This document shows positions 10,108 through 24,123 of a stretch of DNA of 64,000 nt, piece by piece. How positions within the stretch are numbered: the stretch's first letter is position 1; each line of letters begins with the position of its first letter. Origin of the DNA: Neoaliturus tenellus (Eukaryota; Arthropoda; Insecta; Hemiptera; Cicadellidae); contig CM061531.1 in assembly GCA_030545055.2 (NCBI GenBank), positions 53,584,705-53,648,704 on the forward strand. Reading direction: 5' to 3'. Below the pieces are notes generated by a model. That model was given only the letters and a program-made list of their open reading frames with translations. It was not told the origin of the DNA and did not search any database. The translations under genes were made by a program, and so were the position numbers.

Positions 10108-12265
10108 ATTTCTAGAGAGTTACAGAAGGACAAAAGACAAATTATCAATTTAATAAAATACTCAAGATCTAAAAAGGATGAAAAATTGACTGACCAAATC
10201 AAAACTTTAAAGAAAATATACAAAAATTAGATCAATTCCTTAAAAGCAAACTATTTTGATGATACAATAAAAAGGTCTGCAAATATTTCCAAGTCAACAT
10301 GGAATCTTATTCAAAGTGAACTGGGCACCCAAAACAAAAACTCTTTTGAAAACCTCAAACTGAAATTAAATGGAAAAGTTATAGAAGAACCCCTTGAAAT
10401 ATGTGAAACACTTAACAACTTTTTTGTTAATGCGATAGATGAACTTATTATCCCTAATCTTTCAAAGCAAATGAGTAGTAATTCAACTTGTGATAGAGAA
10501 TTTAACACTAAAATGAAATTCTCTTTAAAACCAGTTGATGACAAAGATATTTTAAACATAATTAGAACATTAAAAAATAAACACTCATATGGATATGATG
10601 AAATTCCACCATCGTTGATAAAATTAATAGCCCCAAATATTATTAAACCTCGAACTTATTTAATAAACTCATCCTTTATTTCTGGCATTTTCCCAGAAAA
10701 ACTCAAAATTTCTAAAGTGATACCAATATACAAAAAAGGTGATAAAAATGACGTCAAAAGTTATAGACCTGTATCATTATTGCCAACATTTTCCAAAATT
10801 TTTGAACGTGCAGTGTATAATCAACTCATTGAATATTTAGAAACAAATTCTCTGATTGACCTGCAACAACATGGGTTTCAACCAGGAAAATCTACAACGA
10901 CAGCAATGGTAAATTTTATATCAAATATAGTAAATGCAGTTGATAAAGGAGAAAAAGCTATTGGCATCTTCATGGACTTGAGTCGCGCCTTTGATAGTGT
11001 AGATCATGACTTATTAATTCAAATCCTATCAAAATTTGGAATAAGAAAGAACTCATTAAATTGGTTTAATACATATCTAAAAAATCGTACTCAATATGTT
11101 GAAGTGAATCACGAATTTCAAAACACAGAACTGAAAAATTACTGTTCTTCATACCAAACTATAAAGTACGGAGTTCCACAAGGATCAATTTTAGCCCCAA
11201 TTTTATTTATATGTTATATTAAAGGTCTACCAAATTTAATAAATGGAGGAGGTAGTGAAATAATATATCATATGCTGATGATGCTAACTTATTTGTTACT
11301 GGAAAATCAAACACATCGGTAGAAAAAATTTCACACCTAAATTTGACTAAGATTAAACAATATTTTGACAACAAAAACCTTTTATTGAACAATGACAAAA
11401 CAAATTTTATATATTTCGGCACATTTTAGAACAATCATTCACCTCTGAAAATTTATTGTGATAGAACATTGATAAAAGAAGTAGAAGAAACAAAATTTTT
11501 GGGCATAATAATTGATAAAAATTTAAATTTTAATAGCCACATAAATTATATTTGCAAGAAGATCGCATCTGGAATATATGCTCTGAAAAGGATAACAAAT
11601 TGTTGTAGTATAACTGTGAAAAAGATGGTCTACTTTTCCCTCATCCAATCCCATATTACATATGGTCTACCAGTCTATGGGACAACAACTAAACAAAATT
11701 TAAATAAAATATTACTTTTTCAAAAGAAAGCAATAAGAATTATACTCAAATTGAAAACATCAGAATCAGTAAAGAAACATTTTCCTGAACTAGAAATTTT
11801 AATAGTATACGGACTCTATATATTTGAAACTATTAAGTTCACAAAAAAGCACTACCTCTCTCAGATTAACAGTAATCACATATATGACGCAAGAAATAAA
11901 CAAATCATTACAAGAAGTCATCACAATCTAAATTTTTATAGTAAATCACCAACGTACATGGGTCTAAAGTTTATACAAAAATTACCTAATGATATCAAAT
12001 TTGAAGATAATCACAATTCATTTTACAAGAAATTAAAATTATTCCTTGTCTCTAAGTCACTATACTCAATGGAAGAATACTTTCAAAAAGAAGAATAGCT
12101 TGAAGATTACAAATAATATGAAATATCTAAGAAGTCAAAATTTAAGATTGCTTTTAACTATAAACTTTACTTTTAGACATATTTACTTGTAATTTTATAA
12201 CATCTTAAAAAACATACTAATGTATGTAGATGTTGTGTATTAAATAAATATTAAATACTTAACAG
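10108..12265 (+). pseudogene. Non-LTR retrotransposon reverse transcriptase (5'-truncated, broken)
   Basis: The order of motifs is that of Jockey/CR1-like ORF2 proteins after the endonuclease: a linker (10108-10470) with one stop; then RT blocks YRPVSLLPTFSKIFER (about 10762-10809), a GFQPGKST block (10873), MDLSRAFDSVDH (10972-11007; catalytic Asp) and GVPQGSILAPILF (11170-11208). The YADD block follows at 11271 but in another frame, so there is a frameshift at about 11245-11270. A TAG at 11427-11429 interrupts the next part; 11469-12098 then gives the C-terminal region (FLGIIIDKNLNFNSH, QKKAIRII). The endonuclease is missing and three or more lesions make it dead. Its 3' end is AT-rich, ending near 12265. 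Confidence 0.85.
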
Positions 12266-12478
12266 AATAACTTTACAAACCATTTCACCATCAAACCAAA
12301 TAAATACAATCAAACCATTTCATTGTTCGCTCTTTGTTTAGACTCTAGTCAGAGGCCTTCACTGATGCCCCCCCCCCCCAATTTTTTGTTTACTACATAT
12401 GGTGAGACAAAAAAGACAAAAAGCCACGGAACTGCTTATTAATTTTCTAACTTTTTTTACTCTTTGTATTTATTCAAA

Positions 12479-13258
12479 ACACATTTTCACGTAAAATAAT
12501 ACCAAGTTTATATGAGGGAAAAAATTTCATTCAGTTCTGAATGAAATTTCATACGATATGGTTGAAATGGAATCGCTAGCATTGACATCAGATTTGTGGA
12601 CCTCAAGGTCAAATGATTACTACATTTCCTTGGCACTGCATTACACGTCTCCTGATTTTCAATTGAAAAATTCTGCCTAAGAAATGTGTTGCTTTAGGGA
12701 ACTCACGACTTCTACCACATTTCAGGCCAGTTAAATTCAATACGTGAAGAGTGGGCTCTCAACGATGTTACTGTGCCTAATATATGAGATTTCTTACAAC
12801 GCAAAAAAGTATTTCAAAAGCCATGCAACATCTGAGTTGGAATCACGTTTCTTGCTTCGCCCTCTCTCTCCAACTTGCCCTTAACGATGCGAAGAATAAC
12901 ACACTTGGGAGGTCAAATATGCTTCCTAAAGCGAGGGCTACAGTAAGCCATTATAAAAGAAGCCCTTCTGCCCAACAGCGGTTTCATAATTATCAAAAAC
13001 ATCTGGGTACACCAAAGGTTCAACTCATCCAAGACTTGGAAACAAGATGGAAAAGTAAGCTTGTTCAGCAAAAATAAGTAATCGCAGGAAAACTTATCTT
13101 CTCTTCCACAAAAATTGAAAACCTCACAGAATATATTGTTGCAGATGAGTATATTGAAATCCTAAGGCCTGGATATGAAGCTACTACTTTAACATCCGGA
13201 AGCTATCATTCAACAATACCTATGGTTTACCCACTCGTATTAACAACAGAAAAAACCC
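12479..13258 (+). pseudogene. hAT transposase relic (copy 2, central and C-terminal part)
   Basis: Very close copy of 8641-9393 (a few percent different), starting at AACACATTTTCACGTAAAATA and carrying the same SDxWTS, HVSCFALSLQLAL and LETRWKS blocks and the same inactivating stops. Shared lesions mean both copies descend from one already dead element by duplication. The longest open piece is 12784-13077. Confidence 0.7.
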
Positions 13259-13289
13259 TCTCTGAGCGAATGAAAGAAAATAAACCAGG

Positions 13290-13996
13290 AAAAATTCTGC
13301 GTAGGTAATTATTGTACTCAATCTTTTTCATTCAAAACAGGCAGCACAACAAGTTTGCATCGTCACTTAATAAATAAACGGTATCAGTTAACTGACACAT
13401 ACTTTCTCCCAACAATATAAAAAAGATGTTAAAATCTTCAAACATTAATGTCTTGATGACTCAGTCGGATAGCTACCGGCTGAGCAGTGCTCGTTTCACC
13501 CTACGCGCTTCTATGACTTTTAACAACGTACTGCGTTTACCGCTAAACGAAAAATTGAATTTTCTCCGCAAGCACTTGATGTAGAGCAATAATTTAAAAT
13601 ACTGGATTATTTAGTTTTTTGAGCTTGATTTAATGGTGATAAGTAAAATTTATTTCAAGACAACAGCTATTTCGAAAATCCAAAAAATAGATTTTTGAAA
13701 CACTTTTTACTCTATAACTTTTGAACGCGAGTTTTCTCGGAGATGCGGGTGGCATCATTTTATTCGCCATTTTAAGCTTAATAAACCACAAAATTTTAAT
13801 CAAAATCGTTAGAGCCCTTTTTGAGAAATTTTGATTTTTTACGATTTTTGAGGGTTTTTGGGGGTAAAATACCCTTAAAAATCAAAAATTCAAAAAAAAT
13901 GAAAAAAACGCCTGGAATTATCGTGGATTTGGACCTATGTACCAAATTTCATCAAAATCGGACCATTAGGGCATTCTCTAGCTCTGTTTTCATCCT

Positions 13997-14082
<86 letters not shown>

Positions 14083-14282
14083 CAGACATCACTCCGAAAA
14101 CCACTTTTTTGGACTCAGGGGGCACCAAAATGGATAAATCCACCAACAACTCAAATTCGAAAATTTTGACGAAAACAATACTTTCTCCATATACTATGGT
14201 ATAGAGGGAGAATGTAATAGACACAAGAAATAAGCAGATTCATTTTTAAAAGACCAGGAACAAAAGAAAAAGCTAAAAACTT
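13290..14282 (+). pseudogene. hAT BED-finger region (copy 3), split by a repeat insertion
   Basis: 13310-13379 matches the BED-finger stretch of copy 1 (AAAACAGGCAGCACAACAAG). The continuation (AAGCAGATTCATTTTTAAAAG...) appears only at 14222-14282. The 840-bp piece between them is a nested insertion. Lying after the C-terminal piece of copy 2, this shows head-to-tail arrangement of hAT relics. Confidence 0.6.
13380..14220. repeat. Inserted repeat with (CA)n core
   Basis: This piece interrupts the hAT relic. It carries a phrase TACCAAATTTCATCAAAATCGG just before an 82-bp CA microsatellite (about 13997-14078), followed by GACAGACATCACTCC. The same lead-in phrase precedes the CA tract at 19926, so this is a dispersed microsatellite-bearing repeat family. 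Confidence 0.6.
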
Positions 14283-14669
14283 TTGCTTAAAAAGTTTTGT
14301 GGGCTTTACATTCTTTTGCATTTTTTCTCTTGTGTCTTGGTCTTTCTTGATGTCAACATTGGGTTTTTCAAAACATCAATACTGTACTCAATCATACAAA
14401 CAATCAAATTGTTATCTAAGGAAAACATTTTAAAAACTAAAGGTTAAACTGTTATCTTCCGACCTGTATATTCTTCTATGTTTGCCTCCAATTAGCACAC
14501 ATAACCACAGCTGATTATTTTATTTTGCTCTTCTTTCGAATATCCATTAATTTCTTCGGCCAAAACAAGAACTGTCGCTAGGGCTACTGTATGTACGAGC
14601 ACGATTATTGTGATAGCTTGTCAAAAGGAGGAACTTTTTTGTAACTTTGTTCAGCGGCAATTGAGTGTT

Positions 14670-14879
14670 CTAATGGCAGTGAGGAGTTTGTGAAGGTATG
14701 TTGTCGGTGAGGGTGTTCGTCGTCATAGTAGCTGCATGAGTCACTTTTGTCGGTGGCGGGGGTTGGCTGCTCTCGTCTGTTGTTGATTTGACAGATGATC
14801 GTATCACAGTTAGTGGCAGATCGAGTTCTACTGTCATGGATGGGTTTATTCCAAGGTAAAACACTAAATTTTCATTCAT
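14670..14879 (-). pseudogene. Pro/Ser/Thr-rich ORF of the 2.2-kb repeat, frameshifted copy
   Basis: Shares SVKSTTDESS-x-PPPPTKVTHAA with the longer ORF at 24124-24441. A net 7-base difference just after this block shifts the frame here and ends it early. The family is unknown. Confidence 0.35.
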
Positions 14880-15159
14880 TATAATATTTAGTTCTTCATT
14901 TGTTTAAAACTTGCCATGCCATATTCCGGTTCATGAACAGCCTTCGGTTGGAAACCAATACCCAAACAGCTAGTTAAATTAATAATAAAATGTTGCATAC
15001 ATCTTATTTGATCTTAGACATTTATAAGAAAGAGTAGCGTTAATTTAATCAATTAAATATGGTATTAAGAACTATATAAAACATGGTGACTTAAATATAT
15101 ATTTTTGTTCTGAACAGAATTTTAATTCAGTATTATTAAAATACTTTTTATCATTGTAG

Positions 15160-15396
15160 ACTTCAGCATTCTTCAGACAAATGGACAACGGGCAGTCAAA
15201 TTCATCTTGTATGCAAAGTTTGCCGATGTAAATATCAATTCATAGGCCTATCCATCTTACAAATTCTCCAACAGCAACACCTTATTCAAACAAGTTGAAT
15301 ATTAATGACGGTCCCGAGCAACAATCGGATGAGCGATCGTTGTTGTTCCCTCCACAACGCATCCGGCGGTCGATCCTTCATCATCCGTTGCGACTT
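15160..15396. other. 237-bp near-invariant core of the 2.2-kb repeat, copy 1
   Basis: Differs from 24733-24969 at only 4 of 237 positions with no indel, while sequence on both sides is much more diverged. It is preceded by a good splice acceptor (TTTTTATCATTGTAG). The plus strand then has an open frame over about 45 codons (...NINDGPEQQSDERSLLF...) up to CTTGTACGT, which resembles a donor. An exon-like function is possible but no protein family is recognised. Confidence 0.5.
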
Positions 15397-16699
15397 GTAC
15401 GTAAACCACTTTGTTTAAAAGTTAGGATAAGTATCGTTTGGAAGTCCTTCTACATATTAATTGTAACATCGTACGTTACGTTACGTTATGTTAACGTGAT
15501 TGTCAATCTATTCGACCGATCAAAGTTAGTATGATAATGTCAGAAAAATAGATCCGAGCACATCCACCTTCTATAAGGCACTTCGGAGACAAAAAAATAA
15601 TTAATAGGTGTATTCTTGCAGTAACCTTATTTAACTATAAAGTTTTTTACTCAACCCTCTAAACTTAAGTATTTTATTATAAACATTGTATTTCATCCAA
15701 TACCATAACCTGTTGCCTTACATATTTTACTGATCACGTTACCATTTTCACCCTCCGATTCCCGATATGATCGTTCTGTTAGGTGTTGTGACAAAAATTA
15801 TCGTCATCAATCAAAGTACATTACATAGAGTACATGACAAAACGTCACATTTTTCCCTCTTTTGTGATATTAGTAATGTATTGTTATAATTTAAGCTGCT
15901 GGAACGTTTAAAACATATATTTCATTTTGCAAAAAGAACTTGATGATTGAATTTTTGCTAATTAGTGTAAAACATTTTCTGCAATGTCTGGGAGAGCTCT
16001 TTATTGTAGCTTATCAGATAAACAAATTAAACTTGCAATAACCTAATTTAAAAGTAAAGTTTTTAACTCAACACTTAACAAAAGTGTTTAATATTATACA
16101 TCTATTAAACACATCCTGTGCATTTGCCATTGGATTAATGTTGTTTGATGTGTTGATTGCTACTATAAGAAGACTTGTAGTTTCTTACCTTATCAACACT
16201 TCACTTCATATTACGTTATATATTGACTGGGGCTTGTGTAAAAAGAATACATTAAGATTATTGTTAAATAAATTTTGTCAAAATTATATTTATACTAATA
16301 TAACTGTATTTCAATCAAGACTTTTAATATACATTGTTATTTTAATAAATTGCAGAATAGGTTTAAATTAATCTTATTACAAAAATTGAATGAGTAAAAT
16401 AAAAAATATTACATATATATCTATATTTTACAATCAACAACACTGTAATATTTTTCAGTAATGAAAACCTTATTTATTTTCAAAATACAAAATAATAGTC
16501 CTCGCGTTTCTAAAGTAAGGATAAATATTTACTCATCTCGATCACAAATAAAAACAAAATTATTTTGATACAACATGTAATATGATAGGGATGAAGGAGT
16601 GTGATTGAAAACAAACATGAGGTAACGCCGTGGCCGGTCACTGATATCGATAAACACACGCGGCTCAAATGTCAGCTGGCCCATATATAAAAATAAATA

Positions 16700-18886
16700 A
16701 TAGAATAATAAAAACATAAATAATAATAGTAGAAACTTATGGCTATTATTGATATATTAAATCTCATTACTTTATAATGATAAAATTCATTTCACCGTTC
16801 CGGGACTTTTCTATCACACTGTATATTAATACACTGAGAGTGTCATCTGTACATTGTTTTTAAAATATATTGTTAACGTTTTTAATGAGAATATATGGTC
16901 TGCCTTGGAAGCACCATAACTACTAACATATTCAGGGAACATAAATATTCGACTGTTGTTGATACGTTAGGGATATTTTTACTGGAGATATATTGCTAAC
17001 ACGTATCGTCATCTTGCTCTGAGTTCCTACGGTGCCTGATACAGAGCGGCAGGCAGGTACTGCATGCAGAACACACGCACTGCCTGTGACATGGCTCAGC
17101 GCACGTGCGTCTCTTCATACACTGTACTATGTAAACACTACGTGCAACCGTAGTGTAACATACACTATCTTATGTACTAGACACGTACCAGACAACAATT
17201 ATTTACAACTTTTTTTTATTTTGTAATTATCTACGCCAGTGGTATTGTTTTTCATGTTTTGACAGGGAACTGTCCGTTATTAGTCTACGACACTCATCAA
17301 AATTGTGATATTCTGTAACATTTTTGAACATGCGCTTGATTGAAAGCGCATGCTACAGCATTGATGAGTATGTCACTGCGTGCTCTTCTGTGGTCTGAAG
17401 GGGTGGGGTAACGTGTCTGCTCTGGCCTGGCTTACTCTGTTTTGTATGAATGTGATCTTGATGTGTGTGAGTGACCAGAAAACTTGTTTTTTTTTAATAA
17501 GTGATTTTATTTTATTAAATGGACTGAATATGTATTGACACTTGCAACACAATAATCAAATTGTAATACTGCAATTGTAAATAAATAAATAAATAAATAA
17601 ATAAACATTATTTTTTTCTTTTGTCTTGATTTTTCATGACAATGCCTATTGTAACCTATGTTTTTTATGACAAATCTTGAATCTTAATAATAACGAAGAA
17701 AGCAAATATAATAATTTGAAACTTTAATAATGAGAAAAATGCCATTATAGGATTGTATTAACACACTCCATCTATAATATCAACACTTGCAATTGATTTT
17801 GTCATCCATTTGCTATACAGCCATGCGTGTTAACTTGTCTTCGGCCGTTTAGGGAAGAAGTAATTTCGTTTATGTGAACGTGTGTGGAGTCAGGCGCAAG
17901 TGTCATTCCGTTGGGCACAAAACCTTTTAATTTAGATCCCTTCTAATCGTTCAAAGTAAGTGGTAATTTAAATTTAATATGCGATTCAAAATATAGATGG
18001 ACAAGTCATGCACTAAAAATATCTAAACTGCATTAAATTCAAAATAAACATGGTTTAATTCATACGGAAAGGTAATTATTTTATGTTATTTAAGCCGGAT
18101 TTTTGTATGAAATAATACCCTGTAAAGGAGTTGCAATAAGGAAACATTTACAAAATCAAACAGCATACAAAATTACTCTTTACAAGAAGTAACTTACTCT
18201 CCCTTGATCACTGTTATGTGTTATACGACACCAAAAATATAAACATTCAACCTAAAAGATCAATTTATTTGGCATGTTTCATTTTAGAACAATAATCTAA
18301 CTGGCAAATTTAGATTGCATGATAAATATAAATAGTGTAGATCTTGTACAAGTGGTAATACATTCACATTAATACAGTTTAGTGAAAAAATACCCCCCGT
18401 CGCAGCAGACCTGCGTACTCAGCGAATTTCCAACCAAAGAATTATTGTTTCAACATCAAAGAATTTCGTGGCTATATTATATAATTAATAATCTTTTCAA
18501 GGAAATATATGTAACTGTATTATATTTCTGAGTAAACTATTTTTAATAATTAATTTATATATTAATATTTATGTTGCAATAAATGACTTTTTTAACAGTA
18601 ATAAAAGTGCACAAGGTGGCCCGTGCGCAAGTTGCGCATTTTATGATTCTGTATGAGTGAAACTCATCTACAGTACGTGAGTGTTGATTATGAATTGACA
18701 GAGATCTAGTTTTGTTTATTATTTGGCTTTTAAAATTCATCTGTAGGTAATCAGCTGTTAAATTTTAATTCACATTAAAGAACTTGCAATAAAAGTTGGT
18801 CAACATCAAAGCGCCCTCTAGAAATAAATTAAATGCGAGGGGGGTGGAGCCCGAAACAATATGACCGTTTTAATTACCGTTTTAAT
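16700..18886. other. No gene seen
   Basis: AT-rich DNA. 17030-17180 is GC-richer and contains short palindromic phrases; a simple (AAAT) run lies at 17581-17604. Short ORFs lack any recognisable feature. Confidence 0.5.
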
Positions 18887-19260
18887 GACTAGAGTACGTG
18901 TTGCTCGACATCGAGCAATTTATTTTGATGTACAATACAAAAGTTACATTTAGTTCTAAATCAATGACATCCGACCAATCAAATATACTGAATATCAGTG
19001 ATTACAAAAAACAACAGCTGTAAGTTAACAGATGTTTCAAATGCTCAAACCAATCTCAATGTTATTCTAATGGGAAAATTTAAAATTTAATTTGTGAATA
19101 GCGCCCTTATTTTAAGCCTGATTTTCATCAATTTTTGGCGGAAACAACTACAGACCAAGCCCTATCCAATGACACCAAAAACTTGAAAATCGGTAGAAAA
19201 TTGTAGGAGGAGTTCTCAAGACAAAAAAACCCTTAGCGTATTAAATAAGTATAGATTCAT
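18887..19260 (+). repeat. Dispersed ~375-bp repeat, copy 1
   Basis: Matches 63268-63645 in inverted orientation. Shared landmarks: ACGTGTTGCTCG...CGAGCAA palindrome at one end, CAATGACATC, AACATCTGTTAA, GCGGAAACAACTACAGACC, CTCCTCCTACAATTTT (other strand) and AAACCCTTAGCGTATTAAAT at the other end. Non-coding; MITE-sized. Confidence 0.7.
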
Positions 19261-19814
19261 CACTGCGGTATCAACTAAGCTTCAAAATGACACCTCAATC
19301 TTAAAAATCGGTTCAGTAGGTCGAGAGAAAAAGGGACGTAACAGGCGAAACCCTTATAGAAATAAGAATAAAAGTGCATAATCCAAAGCTTCCATGCAAA
19401 AGGAATTATTTGTTTCATAAGCCTTTCAAATTTGACAAATATGCAGAAGACAGCTGATCAGCTGATTAGGAACAGACACCTTACTATCTCCATCTCTCTT
19501 GCTCCCATTATACAATTATTTTCCATGAGAATACCGTGGGATTTAGCTTGTAGGTTTGCTGCCATGGGGTTTTTTGATCAAATCTTAATTACTCACCACC
19601 TAGTGAAGAATCATAAAATTTTTTATTAAGATATGTTGATAAATATGCGATATATAACTTTTTAAAGATTTGCCCATAAGAATAACATGGAACACTTGAT
19701 TTGAATTTTCTCTATAACCAGTTGAGCTATTTTAAAAATTAAATACTATTGAATTGTACTAAATTGTATTTTCAATTATACTAAATACTAAATTGTTTTT
19801 TTAAGCTCTTTAAA

Positions 19815-20195
<381 letters not shown>

Positions 20196-20199
20196 AATA

Positions 20200-23100
20200 T
20201 ATTTTATTGGAAAAATTAGCTAACACATTGATATGTGAATGTTTCGACATTACACATGCGTCCTTTAAATTACAATTGTAGGATTTCACTCTCCAACCTG
20301 GATTACACAAATTATTGAACCCCAATGATGACTACTCAATACCCCAATAGTGCACATGTGAGCGACTATTGAACGGAGCTGTAGTTTTTTGAATATAGTG
20401 TTACTGCGTGCTGCGTACGTGCGGGAAACCACCACTTTACATGGTAATTCAGGCAATTGATTTCAGCTCTAGCCATTGACTGCTGTGCTACAAGAATTTA
20501 TATTCGTAGCTTCCAAAACTGCACGAAATGCAAAGTTACATTGTTTTTAATTTCTATGAGCTCTAAGATGAGGAAAAATATTTCTAAAAAGGATTTCGTT
20601 TCACTGAGGGGTGTAATCTATTAGTTCAAATATTAGAGTAAGATATTTGTCAAAGTTTAAAGCCCCCTCTTTCAAAAATTATATAAAAACATTTATGATC
20701 CAACTGTTATTAAAATCGTAACATTTAGTAAGAATGGGACCAAGCTTAATTACTGGTCTATAAATACTATTATAATTACATAAATCGATTACTGAACGTC
20801 TTGAACTCATGATGATAACCTTATAATTAACAAGATAAACAACAACTACTATCATGGTAAATGTCCCTTAGATAACTTTTTTAATAGATCAATACATCAA
20901 TCAATGCATTAATTTATCGATTACTACACCATTTTGTAATAATATAATACTAGAAATAACTGTAAAATCTTCTGTCGATTACAAAAAAATATATATATTT
21001 TTTAGAACAATGGATAGTGAATTTCTTAAAATCGATGTCCTTGAGATATATTCTACTTTAAAGAAGGTTTCGGATGTTAATTTCTCTGAAATTTTCATTC
21101 GAAGAGTTTTTCATACGCAAAATACCTCTTGCTAGACGGTGCTTGTTGGTGTTATCAACATATATGAATGAGGACAACGAATGTTGAAGATTAAAGCTTT
21201 AAAGGACAGTGGTTCCAAATCGAGTTTCTTGGCAAACTGCAATTGAAGAAGTATTTCATATCACTCTCCCGGAACTGAGGGAAATGTTGCGCGCTTTCTC
21301 CCTCTTGCAATAAATCGTAATACTATCACATATTATACAACTTAATAAAGAACGCATTTAATTTTTTTTTGTGGAAAAGTTTTAATCTTTTACGTTTTAT
21401 TGAATTAAAGTTACATTATTTTTAATAACTTTTTTTAGTAACATGATTGCGTTACCACCGCACACAGACTGATCGACCTATCGCGTCGCGGCGGTGCAGG
21501 ATCGTGCGGCGCGGTGGCGGCTGTTGTCGGTCTGTCTGACTGACAGTCTGACATCTGAGCGATCAAAACTCGTCATGCAATAGATCCTGTGCTATATTTG
21601 TTTTTATGTTTTATTTATTATTTTTACTGAACATGAATGGCTTAAACCATTTAACGAACGATTTGTCATTTTTCAGGTAACAAATCAAGATGGCATACAC
21701 AGTTGATTACCACACCAAAACAATAAAAGCATAGTTAACATCTAGATAGTATCACGTCTAAGTGATAAATTATACATTCGACACAAAATAGCATAACAAG
21801 GAAAAAACTTAGGCCTATGATAATAGTAATACCTCACAATAAATAATACAATAAACATGTTATTTATAAATACACTACTAATAGCCTACAGGAAATGCTG
21901 GATTATTGATTCAAAAAAGAACACGAACGCAAGCACAATCACCTAAAACTAAGGCTAAAAACTTATTAAAACTTTTTTTAAATTGCACATCATACATAGT
22001 AAACAAATCAAGATGATTAGGCTGGTTGTTCCCCAAACGATGAATAGTCAAGGTTAAATGAATTCGACATCTAATGAACTTTAGTTATAAATATGATCAA
22101 ACACAAAAATAACAAATAAAACCCCGTTTTATATACATTTCTTTGTGGGAAAACAATATGACTCATTTTAGAGAGATACCGACGTCAATGAATAAATAAA
22201 TAAATAAATAAATATACTGACACATACCCTAATTACCGACACGGACATTCTGAAAAGGCTTTTTAGTATGAGAGCTATAATTAAGCAAATATATTACTGT
22301 GATTTGAAAAATTTTTTACTGTTTTTAACCTTTTGTAGCGTTTAAATGACAAATTGCATCACTGGCTAGTCTTTTAACGTTGAAAACATCTGACAACGCA
22401 CAGCTCGGTAACTACATTTTTTCAAGGTAATTTTTTGTTAAAATTTATTTCAAATCTTGATTTGCCTTTGGCAAACAAAAGCCGATTTAATATATGAAAA
22501 TCCGAATATTTTTTGTATGGAAATACAAAGCCAAAGTGCGGAGAAGGCTTTAACCTCAACCGCCATTTAAAACCAACGGGCGATGACCGGCGAGCCGACG
22601 ACAATCGTCCGTGAGTCTCTTCCGATGCCAATGCAATTTAGTTCTTGAACTTCTATGTTTAAATTGTTGTATTTTGAAAATAACTTTATAAAGGCAAGTA
22701 ATGTATAAACAATTATACGTATGATATTTATTTAAATACTAAAACCATCCAAATGAGGTTAAAATGTTTATTATACAACGATATCAATTTGTGAGAGCAG
22801 ACGAAATTTTGCAGGAAAAAGGTGTAAGTATACTCAAATTACTCTAAGCCTAGCAAATTGATAATTAGCTTACTGAACAAACTTGATTTAAAGTAAAATT
22901 TACATTTGAATTCATATCCTCCTACTGGAATGTCGAAATTAATTTTAAATAAGTATTACCTTGTGACATTCCTTGTCGCTGTTGTCTATGCTGCAAAATG
23001 TGGCCAGCGCGTCGACGTGATAAACTTGTATGTTTAAGGATGCGCTCTACCTCGGCGTCAAAATCGTCGAGCGAGACTGTTAACTGCCGCTATACGCGGA

Positions 23101-23615
23101 AACTCACATTTTGGAAAATATATGACGGGTGATTTTAAATTTTGTTACTTTAATGTTTTATTTATTTTTTTTGTTTCAGTGCGAAATCGATCGGTGGTCT
23201 AATAACGATGTTTTTGAAATTGCCGACCTTTCGCATCTCCTTTCTTGCATCGTTATCTATAAACTTTTTACCAATCTTATTGCAGATTCTTGTTATAAAG
23301 ATTATATTGTACTCGTGTATCGTCTTATTTTTTCTTAAAAAATTGTTTTTAATACGTTAAAACTTGATGCAAAAACGCTTATTTCAACATTATTAGCAAG
23401 CACCCTGCTTAGTAATTTAAATTAATATCGAAATTTTAAGACGATAGCGGAGTACAAAATTATATTACGAAAATAATGACGCCAAAATATTTTTAAACCG
23501 GTTTACAACTGGGGCGACAAACACGGAGATTATAAACCCTTGCATCCGCGCCCGGCAGATGGGTAGAGCGCACCCTTAACTATTAATTTTTCTATGTATT
23601 CGTGTCGTGGTAACT

Positions 23616-23663
<48 letters not shown>

Positions 23664-24072
23664 TTTACGACGAAACGCTAGTGCGCAGATGCCTGAAGAT
23701 GTAACAGTAGTGATGAAACGAGTCGCAGCGGACAACGGAGTCAAGGAATGTCAGAAGTTAATACTTAGCTAAAAATTTACATGACAAATTTCATGTGACC
23801 CCTCCTTTTGAGAATAATTCGGTACAATACTGCCCTGTAATTGTTCATAGGGCCTTTCAAAACATCAATGATATCCTGCAGGGAACATTATCGTCCACAT
23901 CGTCAATAATTGGACACACGAAAGTGCCCCGCTTTTGGACTAACAAAATAACCTTGCAAGTCTAAATATCATTTATAGGCACAATTTGACCAATGAATCT
24001 TTTTTCTGTTTTTGCCTGTGTGGTAATTCACAATTACCCATTGACCTGCAAGGATAAATTAATTATATTTAT
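20200..24072. other. No gene seen; AT-rich with a 44-base T run
   Basis: A 3.9-kb stretch without supportable genes. Points of note: a GC-rich patch at 21450-21560 with a GTGCGGCGCGG phrase that recurs at 61760-61790; a CpG-rich patch at 22555-22630; a T run at 23617-23660 that looks like a retro-insertion tail in inverse orientation or a simple repeat. Confidence 0.5.
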
Positions 24073-24123
24073 AAATGTATATTCTTCTGTCTTTGAAACC
24101 AATTAGCAGACCACAGCTGACTC

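Larger units (their letters stand above)
9406..12306. mobile_element. 2.9-kb segment bracketed by a 26-bp perfect inverted repeat
   Basis: 9406-9431 (TATTTATTTGGTTTGATGG...) is the exact reverse complement of 12281-12306. Between them lie an SmD3 gene fragment and a decayed non-LTR reverse transcriptase. The left repeat interrupts hAT copy 1, whose homologue in copy 2 continues differently after the phrase TATGGTTTACCCACTC. No clear target duplication is seen at the outer edges. It may be a DNA transposon with captured sequence and a later retro-insertion, or a local inverted duplication. Confidence 0.5.
14463..16699. repeat. 2.2-kb dispersed repeat, copy 1
   Basis: Aligns co-linearly with 24073-26236. 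Most of it is diverged by roughly 10-20% with indels, but two parts are nearly identical: 15160-15396 (see separate entry) and the last ~200 bp (16498-16699), which ends at CCCATATATAAAAATAAA in both copies. It contains a minus-strand ORF remnant (14670-14879). No TIR or poly-A was found. It could be a low-copy transposon or a segmental duplication. Confidence 0.75.

Noticed and set aside
13821..14224. Poly-Thr/His and poly-Val/Cys ORFs
   Set aside because: Translations of a CA microsatellite.
22422..22631. 69-codon minus-strand ORF in a CpG-rich patch
   Set aside because: No recognisable domain and no second copy; CpG patch alone does not support a gene.
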